Part shown: one piece after another, positions 49,513 through 56,558 of the stretch | Layout: every line of letters starts with the position of its first letter | Position numbering within the stretch: the stretch's first letter is position 1 | Assembly: GCA_026225255.1 (NCBI GenBank) | Contig: JAMFSJ010000063.1 | Coordinates: forward strand, 36,519 to 100,518 | DNA length: 64,000 bases | Direction of reading: 5' to 3' | Source of the DNA: Methylacidimicrobium fagopyrum | GTDB taxonomy: Bacteria > Verrucomicrobiota > Verrucomicrobiia > Limisphaerales > UBA11358 | The notes under the pieces: model-generated | Database searches by the model: none | The model's input: the letters and a program-made list of their open reading frames with translations, nothing else | Told to the model about the DNA's origin: nothing | Translations under genes and position numbers: made by a program

Positions 49513-51015
49513 ATGAATCCGCTCGCAAAACTCGATCAGAAATTTGTCTGGCATCCGTTCACACAGATGCGTGATTGGGCGCGAAGCGAGCCGATCGTGA
49601 TCACTGCCGGCAAAGGTGCCATTTTGCGCGACGCCAAAGGCCGCGAATACCTCGACGCCAATTCATCCATCTGGACCAATCTTCACGGCCATCAAAACGC
49701 CAAGATCAATTCTGCCATCCAACGTCAGCTTAAAAAAATCGCGCACAGCTCTGCGCTCGGTTTAGCGAATGAGCCGGCTTCAATCTTGGCTCAAAGGTTG
49801 GTGCAATCGGCGAATGACGGATCACGAATGACGAATGGCGTCATTAAGCCAAAACAAAACTCAGCAACCGACAATCGGCATTTTCAAAAAGTTTTTTACA
49901 GCGACGATGGTTCAACCGCGCTTGAGGTTGCGTTGAAGCTGGCTTATCAATTCACGTTGCGCACCGGTGACACTCGAGCCAAACAAAAATCTGCGCGCGC
50001 GGCCAAACCAAGATTTCTTTCGCTCGACGGCGCGTATCACGGCGACACCATCGGCGCAGTTTCATTGGGCCACATTGATTTATTTCACAAAGCTTACGGC
50101 GGCATGTTGTTTCCCACCGACAAAGTGATGTCGCCGTATTGTTATCGTTGCCCGTTCAATCGTGCGAAGCCGGAACGCGCCGACGCGCGGAATTATCGCC
50201 AGTGCCATTGGGAATGCGTTGGCCTCGTTGCCAAGAAATTTTCCGCACAAAAGAAAAAAGGCAATCCCTTCGCCGCGTTCATCTTCGAGCCGTTGATGCA
50301 AGGCGCGGCCGGAATGATTCCGCAACCAATCGGCTGGTTAAAGCAAGTCACGGACATCGCCCGCGCTCACGGCGCATTGTTAATCGCCGATGAAGTGATG
50401 ACGGGATTTGGGCGAACGGGAACTGCCAAAGCGGAAAGCGGAAAGCGGAAAGCGGAAATTCTGTTCGCTTCGCATCACGAAAATGTGCAACCAGATTTCC
50501 TCTGTCTCGCCAAAGGTTTGACCGGCGGCTATTTGCCGATGGCGGCCACGTTGACCACGCAGAAAATTTTCGACGCGTTCCTAGGCGAATACAAAGAGTT
50601 TAAAACCTTTTTCCACGGCCACAGTTATACGGGCAATCAGCTTGGTTCAGCCGCCGCACTGGCAAGTCTGGAGATTTTACAGACACAGAAATCCATTCAA
50701 GCGCGCACGCAGCTGGAGAAAAGTCTGCAAGAAGAATTATCATCGCTCTGGTCGTTGCCGAACGTCGGCGACATCCGGCAAGTTGGTTTGGTCGCGGGCA
50801 TCGAATTAGTGAAAAACTGGCGGACGCGCGAACCGTTTGCGTTACGCGAACGCGCCGGCATCCGCGTGTGCGAGGCGATGGCAAAACGCGGCGTGCTCAC
50901 GCGCCCCATCGGCAGCGTGATTGCGCTATTGCCGCCATATTGCACAACGCCTGTTCAGTTGCAGAAGATGATTTCAGCTTTACGCGAAGCGGTGATCGAC
51001 ACCTTCCAAACTTAG
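49513..51015 (+). CDS. bioA: Adenosylmethionine-8-amino-7-oxononanoate aminotransferase
   Basis: A 500-residue PLP aminotransferase that uses S-adenosylmethionine to form 7,8-diaminopelargonate in biotin synthesis. 'HPFTQMRDWARSEPIVI', 'DANSSIWTNLHGHQNAKINS', 'VFYSDDGSTALEVALKLAYQ', 'SLDGAYHGDTIGAVSLG', 'LLIADEVMTGFGRTGT' and the PLP-lysine segment 'LCLAKGLTGGYLPMA' are clear. It is about 70 residues longer than the usual 420-440. Part of the excess comes from two heptanucleotide arrays (49812-49839, peptide NDGSRMTNG; 50430-50457, peptide KAESGKRKAE). Another part is a cysteine-containing loop, 'SPYCYRCPFNRAKPE'. The frame is intact. Confidence 0.93.
   Translation: MNPLAKLDQKFVWHPFTQMRDWARSEPIVITAGKGAILRDAKGREYLDANSSIWTNLHGHQNAKINSAIQRQLKKIAHSSALGLANEPASILAQRLVQSANDGSRMTNGVIKPKQNSATDNRHFQKVFYSDDGSTALEVALKLAYQFTLRTGDTRAKQKSARAAKPRFLSLDGAYHGDTIGAVSLGHIDLFHKAYGGMLFPTDKVMSPYCYRCPFNRAKPERADARNYRQCHWECVGLVAKKFSAQKKKGNPFAAFIFEPLMQGAAGMIPQPIGWLKQVTDIARAHGALLIADEVMTGFGRTGTAKAESGKRKAEILFASHHENVQPDFLCLAKGLTGGYLPMAATLTTQKIFDAFLGEYKEFKTFFHGHSYTGNQLGSAAALASLEILQTQKSIQARTQLEKSLQEELSSLWSLPNVGDIRQVGLVAGIELVKNWRTREPFALRERAGIRVCEAMAKRGVLTRPIGSVIALLPPYCTTPVQLQKMISALREAVIDTFQT
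49812..49839. repeat. Heptanucleotide array in bioA (unit GAATGAC)
   Basis: Units GAATGAC, GGATCAC, GAATGAC and GAATGGC. They lie in a surface loop before 'KVFYSDDGSTA'. Confidence 0.75.
50430..50457. repeat. Heptanucleotide array in bioA (unit AGCGGAA)
   Basis: Four perfect AGCGGAA units encode KAESGKRKAE, placed between 'FGRTGT' and 'LFASHHENVQ'. The same unit occurs in leuA at 55126-55153. Confidence 0.92.
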
Positions 51016-51077
51016 ACCAGCAAAACCACGCTGGACAAAAAAACGAGGCGCAATAAAGTCAAAAAGGCAACGGTTTT

Positions 51078-51536
51078 ATGATGACGAATTCCTTTTTCAT
51101 ATTTGTTGCGGTTGTCGTAACTCTGCTAGCTCCAATTATTGGCTGGGTTGTTTGTGCGGCTAAAATTAATTCCTTGATGCGTGCCTATCTTTCGCCGACT
51201 CAGATTAGAATTTTGGATTGGCAGGCAAAGAAGCCGACGACCTGGAAGAGCCTAAGCAACATTTCAATTATTTTATTCATTGGCTTTAAACAGTTCCTGC
51301 CTAAACCTATTGGTGAATTCGGTTGGTATGTGCTCGTAGCCTATGTGATCGTCACCGTGCTAGTTCAATATCTCAACCCATGCTCCGATTTACCCAAAGT
51401 AGATTTTGCAGTTGCGTTCATCCAGCGGCTTAAATTTTTACGCCGGACGCAATTGGCATTGATAATTATCTTCCTATTGATGCTATTAGGACTGATTGGT
51501 GTTGTGGAATTAATTGCACCGACCATCAAGCCGTGA
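51078..51536 (+). CDS. Hypothetical membrane protein
   Basis: A 152-residue protein with four probable transmembrane helices (about 5-27, 58-75, 82-98 and 125-148). No recognised motif. Pro and Lys patches (LPKPIGEFG, KKPTTWKS) lie between helices. Base composition is AT-richer than its neighbours, which may mark recent acquisition. It stands 62 bp after bioA and is convergent to the epimerase gene. I assign no function. Confidence 0.6.
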   Translation: MMTNSFFIFVAVVVTLLAPIIGWVVCAAKINSLMRAYLSPTQIRILDWQAKKPTTWKSLSNISIILFIGFKQFLPKPIGEFGWYVLVAYVIVTVLVQYLNPCSDLPKVDFAVAFIQRLKFLRRTQLALIIIFLLMLLGLIGVVELIAPTIKP

Positions 51537-51592
51537 AATCCATGGTAAGGTCTGAAAATTAACGTCCAAAAATTATCTGATGGTTAGAGTTT

Positions 51593-52570
51593 TTACCCTG
51601 CCGTTAACTGGATGATTTCACGCAGCGTCGTCGTCGGTTTGAATTTCACGAATCGCTCAAGTTTTTCCACTAGCGGTTTGCGGCGGCGCATGTCGTCAAA
51701 GCCGGGCGAATAAGCCTGGTCGTAAGGAATCAATTCAATCTTGGATTCTGAACCCAGCGTCGTGACAACCTGTTTTGCGAGTTCGAAAATAGAAACCTCT
51801 TCGGTGCTGCCGATGTTGAAAATTTCGGCACGCGCACTTTCGCACTGCTGCAAACGCACCAGCGATTCCACCACATCGTTGACGAGACAAAAACAGCGCG
51901 ACTGGCCGCCGTCGCCGAAAACTTTTAGTGGTTCGTTCTTTTTCGCGGCGGCGATGAAACGCGGCAGCACCATGCCGTAACGTCCGGTCTGGCGCGGGCC
52001 AACGGTGTTGAACAGGCGCGCGATGGTGACGGGTAGATTTTTTTCGCGCGCGTAGGCGAGCATGAGAAATTCATCCGAAAGTTTCGCGCACGCGTAGCTC
52101 CAGCGCGATTGGCCGGGCGGCCCGATCAGCAAATCATCGTCCTCGCTGAATTCCGGCTTGGCGCTTTTGCCATAAACTTCCGACGTAGAAGTGAACAAAA
52201 TTGGCGTGGAATTTTTGGCGGCGGCGCGCAGCAAAATTTGCGTCTCGTGAAAACTGGATTCTAAAACGTGCAGCGCCGATTTCACCACCAACTCAACGCC
52301 CACCGTCGCGGCGAGGTGAAAAATAAATTCTGCCGCCGCCGCCAATTCCGGCAATTCCGCGCACTCGGAAATCCGTGAATGAATAATCTTCAAGCGCAGG
52401 TTCGTTTGGAATTCAGCCAGATTCTCCCGGCTGCCGGTGGAGAAATCATCAATGATAACCACGCTTTTACCATCATTTAACAAGCGCTCGACCAAGTGCG
52501 AACCGATGAAGCCCGCGCCGCCGGTGACGAGCACGAAGGACGCAGGACGATTGGTGAAGGAGGCGTTCAT
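51593..52570 (-). CDS. NAD-dependent sugar-nucleotide epimerase/dehydratase
   Basis: A 325-residue extended short-chain dehydrogenase. The NAD-binding motif is 'VLVTGGAGFIGSHLVERLL'. 'FIFHLAATVGVELVVKSALH' and 'LFTSTSEVYG' are followed by the catalytic YxxxK 'YACAKLSDEFL'. 'VTIARLFNTVGPRQTGRYGM' and 'FGDGGQSRCFCLVNDVVESL' bind the sugar nucleotide. It is closest in feel to UDP-glucuronate decarboxylase or UDP-glucose 4-epimerase. Its start overlaps the stop of the amidase gene (52567-52570, ATGA), so the two cell-envelope genes are translationally coupled. Confidence 0.88.
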   Translation of the reverse strand: MNASFTNRPASFVLVTGGAGFIGSHLVERLLNDGKSVVIIDDFSTGSRENLAEFQTNLRLKIIHSRISECAELPELAAAAEFIFHLAATVGVELVVKSALHVLESSFHETQILLRAAAKNSTPILFTSTSEVYGKSAKPEFSEDDDLLIGPPGQSRWSYACAKLSDEFLMLAYAREKNLPVTIARLFNTVGPRQTGRYGMVLPRFIAAAKKNEPLKVFGDGGQSRCFCLVNDVVESLVRLQQCESARAEIFNIGSTEEVSIFELAKQVVTTLGSESKIELIPYDQAYSPGFDDMRRRKPLVEKLERFVKFKPTTTLREIIQLTAG

Positions 52571-53790
52571 TGAGTGATAGCGTTAGTTTGCGCCGGTGGC
52601 GGCACTGCGATCGGTTTTTGGATGCGAATTTCTTGGACTGGGGCCAAGGCGCGGGCGATGGCTTCCGCCAGCTTCTGCCGGAACGCCGGATTTTCAATCT
52701 TCGCCGCTTCCGTCGGATTCGACAAGTAACCGCCTTCGATCAAGATGGCCGGACGTTTTTGTCCACGCAGCACGCCGAGAAAACGCGCCCGGCGCACGCC
52801 GCGATCTTCCTCGCCGCTGGCGTTCAAAACAGCTTTGTGCAGCCGCGTGGCGAACTGGATATTTTGCGCGTCAAAATTATTGTTGGGCAGATTTTCAAAC
52901 CACGGATCGGCGAAACCGCGCGTCAACGTCGAAGGCATTCCGGTCGGCGTCAGGCAATAAGTTTCGAGGCCGGCTTGTTTTTTGTCCGGCGCGGAAGAAT
53001 TGAAATGCAGGCTGATGAAACAATCGGCGTGATGCGCTTCTGCAAAATTGACACGATTGGATAGCGCTACGTCGTAATCATTCGTGCGCGTGAGAAAAAC
53101 CGTCCACCCATTAGTTTCCACCAGCGACTTGATGCGTCGCGCCAGATCGAGCGTGAATTCTTTTTCCGGACGTTTATCCAGCACGCTGACCGTGCCGCCG
53201 TTCATGCCGCCGTGACCAGGATCAAGAACCAGCACGCGGTTGGTCGCGGAAAAATTCAACGGTGGTTCATAGAGCAGTGGCGTCAGATTTTTTTGCAGAT
53301 CCAAATGGTGCAGAAAAATTTCACCGTCAATCATTTCGGGTTCAAAGCCCAGGTTGATTTCGATGCCATTCCACGTCGCTTCGTGGCTGCCAATGGTCAA
53401 GGTCATCAAGTTTTTTCCGGCGACCAGCGCGTAAGTGCTGACGGGTGAATTGTAAACCAAACGCGGTTTTTCAATTTTATGTTCCGCCGCCCAGCGCGCG
53501 AGCGAAGTCCACGTCGCGACCGGTTCAGGCTTGAAAACATTGGTTGCGCGCACGACTGGCGGCGGATTGGAATGAAGGAGCGGCACCGCCTTGGTTTTCG
53601 CGCTGGCTAACGCTGGCAGGTTGGTCTGAACTACGATTGTTTTGTGAACGACGTTGCTTTCACCCCAATTCGGCGGCGGCGTTTTATCGGGGGCTTCGAC
53701 CACGCCACCCACGCCAGCATCCGGCGGCGTCGCGCAGCCGGCCAAAAAAATCAACACACTAAAAAAAATGAATCCGACAAATTTGAACAC
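52567..53790 (-). CDS. N-acetylmuramoyl-L-alanine amidase lipoprotein
   Basis: A 407-residue envelope hydrolase. The lipoprotein signal 'FFSVLIFLAGC' gives lipidated Cys19. A linker and a beta-rich N-terminal part (about 90-190) precede the Amidase_3 domain (about 195-390). That domain has 'VLVLDPGHGGMNGGTVS' (zinc His), 'EFTLDLARRI', 'CFISLHFNSSAPD' (second His) and 'AILIEGGYLSNPTEA' (catalytic Glu). It cleaves the bond between the glycan and stem peptide of murein. It may also supply the stem-peptide release step in cell division. The sugar-nucleotide epimerase gene follows with a 4-bp overlap. Confidence 0.93.
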   Translation of the reverse strand: MFKFVGFIFFSVLIFLAGCATPPDAGVGGVVEAPDKTPPPNWGESNVVHKTIVVQTNLPALASAKTKAVPLLHSNPPPVVRATNVFKPEPVATWTSLARWAAEHKIEKPRLVYNSPVSTYALVAGKNLMTLTIGSHEATWNGIEINLGFEPEMIDGEIFLHHLDLQKNLTPLLYEPPLNFSATNRVLVLDPGHGGMNGGTVSVLDKRPEKEFTLDLARRIKSLVETNGWTVFLTRTNDYDVALSNRVNFAEAHHADCFISLHFNSSAPDKKQAGLETYCLTPTGMPSTLTRGFADPWFENLPNNNFDAQNIQFATRLHKAVLNASGEEDRGVRRARFLGVLRGQKRPAILIEGGYLSNPTEAAKIENPAFRQKLAEAIARALAPVQEIRIQKPIAVPPPAQTNAITQ

Positions 53791-53860
53791 GCGCCAATTG
53801 TGCGGAACGGGAAAGCGGACTCAAGTGGATTCGAATAAATCCGGCGACATAAAAATCCAT

Positions 53861-53889
53861 TTGACCCGTCCAGAAAACCGCGCTAGCTT
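53861..53889 (+). promoter_or_regulatory. Candidate promoter of the leu leader
   Basis: TTGACC (53861-53866), 17 bp, TAGCTT (53884-53889). A transcript starting about 7 bp after the -10 would begin at or next to the leader GTG, so the leader message may be leaderless. Confidence 0.45.
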
Positions 53890-53896
53890 TCGCCCC

Positions 53897-53962
53897 GTGA
53901 AACAAAACTTGAACCTGCTGCTTACGAACGCGCTGCTGACCAGCGCGGCGGTTGGGTTTTGA
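53897..53962 (+). CDS. Leucine-rich leader peptide upstream of leuA
   Basis: A GTG-started 21-codon frame. Six of its residues are leucine (positions 5, 7, 8, 9, 13, 14), within the stretch LNLLLTNALL. It ends with TGA at 53960-53962, only 22 bp before the terminator stem and 99 bp before leuA. Its last codons (53947-53958, GGCGGTTGGGTT) copy the 3' arm of the terminator and so can pair with the 5' arm. This is the expected layout of a transcription-attenuation leader. The frame is too short to be recognised on its own. Confidence 0.75.
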   Translation: MKQNLNLLLTNALLTSAAVGF

Positions 53963-53983
53963 TTTAATTCACGAAAATTTATC

Positions 53984-54015
53984 AACCCACTGCCAAAACG
54001 GCGGTGGGTTTTTTG
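53984..54015 (+). terminator. Attenuator terminator before leuA
   Basis: AACCCACTGCC (53984-53994) pairs with GGCGGTGGGTT (54000-54010), an 11-bp stem with one T-G wobble and a 5-nt loop, followed by a T-tract. The 5' arm can instead pair with GGCGGTTGGGTT in the leader coding region (53947-53958), which would prevent termination. A third hairpin (53929-53935 with 53941-53947) lies inside the leader. Confidence 0.85.
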
Positions 54016-54061
54016 TTTTAACCTGAACGCCGGACGGCAATAATTAGAAAGCTAAACGACC

Positions 54062-55747
54062 ATGCAAAAAGATCCGTCAAAAAAATATCGTCCGTTCCCG
54101 CCGGTTCACTTGCCCGACCGGCAATGGCCGGATCGCGTCCTCACGCACGCGCCGCGCTGGTGCAGCGTGGATTTGCGGGATGGCAACCAGGCGCTCGCCG
54201 TGCCGATGAATATTTCGCAGAAATTGGAATTGTTCCAGACGCTCGTGAAGATCGGTTTCAAGGAAATTGAAGTCGGTTTTCCGTCCGCGTCGAACACGGA
54301 ATTTGCCTTCAACCGTTTGCTCATCGAGAAAGGCCACGCGCCGGATGACGTCTGGTTGCAGGTGCTCGTGCAGGCGCGCGAAGATTTGATCAAACGCACA
54401 GTCGAATCCTTAATCGGCGCGAAGAAGGTGATCATTCACATGTATAATTCCACGTCGCCGGCGCAACGTCGCGTCGTGTTTGGCAAGTCGAAGGATGAGA
54501 TCAAGGCCATCGCGGTCAATGGCGCGAGGTTGATCAAGGAACGTTTGCATCGCCTCGAAGCGGGCGGAACGGAAGTCATGCTCCAGTATTCACCGGAGAG
54601 TTTTAGCATGACGGAAGTGGAATACGCGAAGGAAATTTCCGAAGCGGTCATGGATGTCTGGCAACCGACGCCACAGCGCAAAATGATTTTGAATTTGCCG
54701 GATACAGTGGAAGTCGCGATGCCCAATGTTTACGCCGATCAAATCGAATGGATGTGCCGCAATATTAAAAATCGCGAATCGCTCGTCATCAGTTTGCACA
54801 CGCACAATGATCGCAGCACGGGTGTGGCGGCGACGGAACTCGGCTTGCTCGCGGGCGCGGATCGCGTGGAAGGCACGTTGTTCGGCAACGGCGAACGCAC
54901 GGGCAATTTGGACATTGTCACCGTGGCGATGAACCATTACATGCACGGCATTGATCCGAAATTGGATTTCTCGCAACTCGGTTCGGTCATTGATGTTTAC
55001 GAACGTTGCACGGGCATGACGGTGCCGCCGCGCCAGCCTTACGCGGGCGAATTGGTCTTCACCGCGTTCAGCGGCTCGCATCAAGACGCAATCAAAAAGG
55101 GTTTGGCGGAATGGGAAGAAAAAAAAGCGGAAAGCGGAAAGCAGAAAGCGGAAATATATTGGGATGTGCCTTATCTCACGATTGATCCGGCGGACATTGG
55201 CCGCAAATATCAGGAAGTCATCCGCGTTAATTCGCAGTCTGGCAAAGGCGGCGTGGCGTATCTGCTCGAAAGCGAATTCGGCATCGCCTTGCCAAAAGAC
55301 ATGCAGCGCGAATTTGGCCCGATCGCGAACGACGCGGTGGACAAACTCGGCCGCGAAGTGACCGGGGCGGAATTGAAAGCGATGTTTTGGGGTGAATACG
55401 TCGAAAAAAGTTCGCCGTGGTCGCTCAAGAGTTTTGAAACTGGAAGCAAAAACGGCGTTGTGAAATGTCAGGCGACGTTACTTCGCGATGACCAAGCGGT
55501 GGAATTTTCCGGCGAAGGCAACGGCCCGCTGGCCGCGCTCGTCCATGGCTTTAGCACGGTGGGCGTGCCGCGTTTTGAAATCTCAAATTACAGCGAGCAT
55601 GCATTAAGTTCAGGAGAAACTGCCGCAGCGATAGCTTACATCCAGATCAAAACCGCCGACGGCAAATCGCGTTGGGGTGCGGGCGTGGATACGAATATTG
55701 AACTAGCTTCGATCAAGGCGGTGTTGAGTGCGTTGAATCGGTTGTAA
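54062..55747 (+). CDS. leuA: 2-isopropylmalate synthase (long form)
   Basis: A 561-residue enzyme that condenses acetyl-CoA and 2-oxoisovalerate, the committed step of leucine synthesis. 'WCSVDLRDGNQALAVPM' (metal Asp), 'EIEVGFPSASNTEF', 'ISLHTHNDRSTGVAATEL' (metal HxH), 'VEGTLFGNGERTGNLDIVTV' and the C-terminal regulatory LeuA dimer domain (about 430-560) are seen. It belongs to the Corynebacterium/Mycobacterium-type subgroup. A heptanucleotide array (55126-55153) encodes KAESGKQKAE in the linker before 'IYWDVPYLTIDPADIG'. Expression is probably controlled by the leucine attenuator just upstream and by leucine feedback on the C-terminal domain. No other leu gene is in the window. Confidence 0.95.
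   Translation: MQKDPSKKYRPFPPVHLPDRQWPDRVLTHAPRWCSVDLRDGNQALAVPMNISQKLELFQTLVKIGFKEIEVGFPSASNTEFAFNRLLIEKGHAPDDVWLQVLVQAREDLIKRTVESLIGAKKVIIHMYNSTSPAQRRVVFGKSKDEIKAIAVNGARLIKERLHRLEAGGTEVMLQYSPESFSMTEVEYAKEISEAVMDVWQPTPQRKMILNLPDTVEVAMPNVYADQIEWMCRNIKNRESLVISLHTHNDRSTGVAATELGLLAGADRVEGTLFGNGERTGNLDIVTVAMNHYMHGIDPKLDFSQLGSVIDVYERCTGMTVPPRQPYAGELVFTAFSGSHQDAIKKGLAEWEEKKAESGKQKAEIYWDVPYLTIDPADIGRKYQEVIRVNSQSGKGGVAYLLESEFGIALPKDMQREFGPIANDAVDKLGREVTGAELKAMFWGEYVEKSSPWSLKSFETGSKNGVVKCQATLLRDDQAVEFSGEGNGPLAALVHGFSTVGVPRFEISNYSEHALSSGETAAAIAYIQIKTADGKSRWGAGVDTNIELASIKAVLSALNRL
55126..55153. repeat. Heptanucleotide array in leuA (unit AGCGGAA)
   Basis: Units AGCGGAA, AGCGGAA, AGCAGAA and AGCGGAA, in frame. 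The unit is the same as in bioA at 50430-50457 and gives nearly the same peptide. Confidence 0.9.
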
Positions 55748-55845
55748 TCAGCATCTAACGCAAAGGCGCCAAGACACGAGGGATTGCAACGAAGAGATAC
55801 TACGTTTAGGCTCAATGACGTCTCGTCCCGAAGGGACGTTGGAAG

Positions 55846-55941
55846 CAGCTTAAACTTTCCTCCGTCCTTTCAGGACGAATCGTTTTGGCACCCGATCCAG
55901 ACACTGCGTGTCTGGCTAATTTCCAGCGTCGCTCCGCGACG
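55846..55941. repeat. Compound palindromic repeat, family A (copy 2)
   Basis: CCGTCCTTTCAGGACG (55862-55877), then CCAGACACTGCGTGTCTGG (55897-55915), then CTAATTTCCAGCGTCG..CCGCGAC. The order and most bases match 527-632. A further small palindrome (CGTCCCGAAGGGACG) lies near 55826. The spacer between leuA and the convergent GrpB-like gene holds nothing else. Confidence 0.8.
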
Positions 55942-55955
55942 GTTTAAGCAGCCCT

Positions 55956-56513
55956 CTATTTATATGTTTTAACTTGCGTAAATATTTTTTGAATGAACTC
56001 GCCCTTCGCTGCCGTGTAAGCTTCCCGGTCGAATTTAAAACACTTGGCAAGTTCGCGTTTCACAGTCGCATATCTGGCAGCATCAGCGGGATGCCCTCGA
56101 AGCCAATCGCGGAAGCCCAACTCCGCAGTGTCCGCTGGTGTGCGAACGTGAATATGATGTGAGCGACGACGGCCAAAAGGCGACATACCCTTAACGAAGA
56201 ACATCCTGTCTGGGCGCGGATTCTCGACCCAGTAGACGTAACCAAGACTCGCCAGCGGGCTGACCAATTGAGGCCAAACCGAGACATCGCCCAGGATGAT
56301 GAGGATGTCAATAATCGGCTTCGCGGAGAGATTGGAAATAGCCGTGCTTCCAAAATGTTCAATCTGCGGTTCGAGTGGTCGCAAGACTTTCTCGATGGCG
56401 CGGGACTCGGTAACGAATTGGTCGGGCCAAGACGGGTCGGGATCAACCACCTCAATGGTATCTTCCGCGGCATGAGCGCCCGCTTGTCCGTTATTTACCA
56501 CCGATGTTGTCAT
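55956..56513 (-). CDS. GrpB/UPF0157 family nucleotidyltransferase-like protein
   Basis: A 185-residue protein of the GrpB family (a nucleotidyltransferase-fold domain also fused to some dephospho-CoA kinases). 'TIEVVDPDPSWPDQFVTESR', 'IEHFGSTAISNLSAKPIIDI' and 'PFGRRRSHHIHVRT' are the conserved blocks, with an Asp in 'KPIIDI' typical of the fold. The biochemical function is unknown. It is downstream of alaS (45 bp) on the same strand. The upstream half is charged and slightly extended relative to the family. Confidence 0.88.
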   Translation of the reverse strand: MTTSVVNNGQAGAHAAEDTIEVVDPDPSWPDQFVTESRAIEKVLRPLEPQIEHFGSTAISNLSAKPIIDILIILGDVSVWPQLVSPLASLGYVYWVENPRPDRMFFVKGMSPFGRRRSHHIHVRTPADTAELGFRDWLRGHPADAARYATVKRELAKCFKFDREAYTAAKGEFIQKIFTQVKTYK

Positions 56514-56558
56514 GAGATTACAGGTTGTTTAATAATTATTTAACAGCGTAATCATCAT

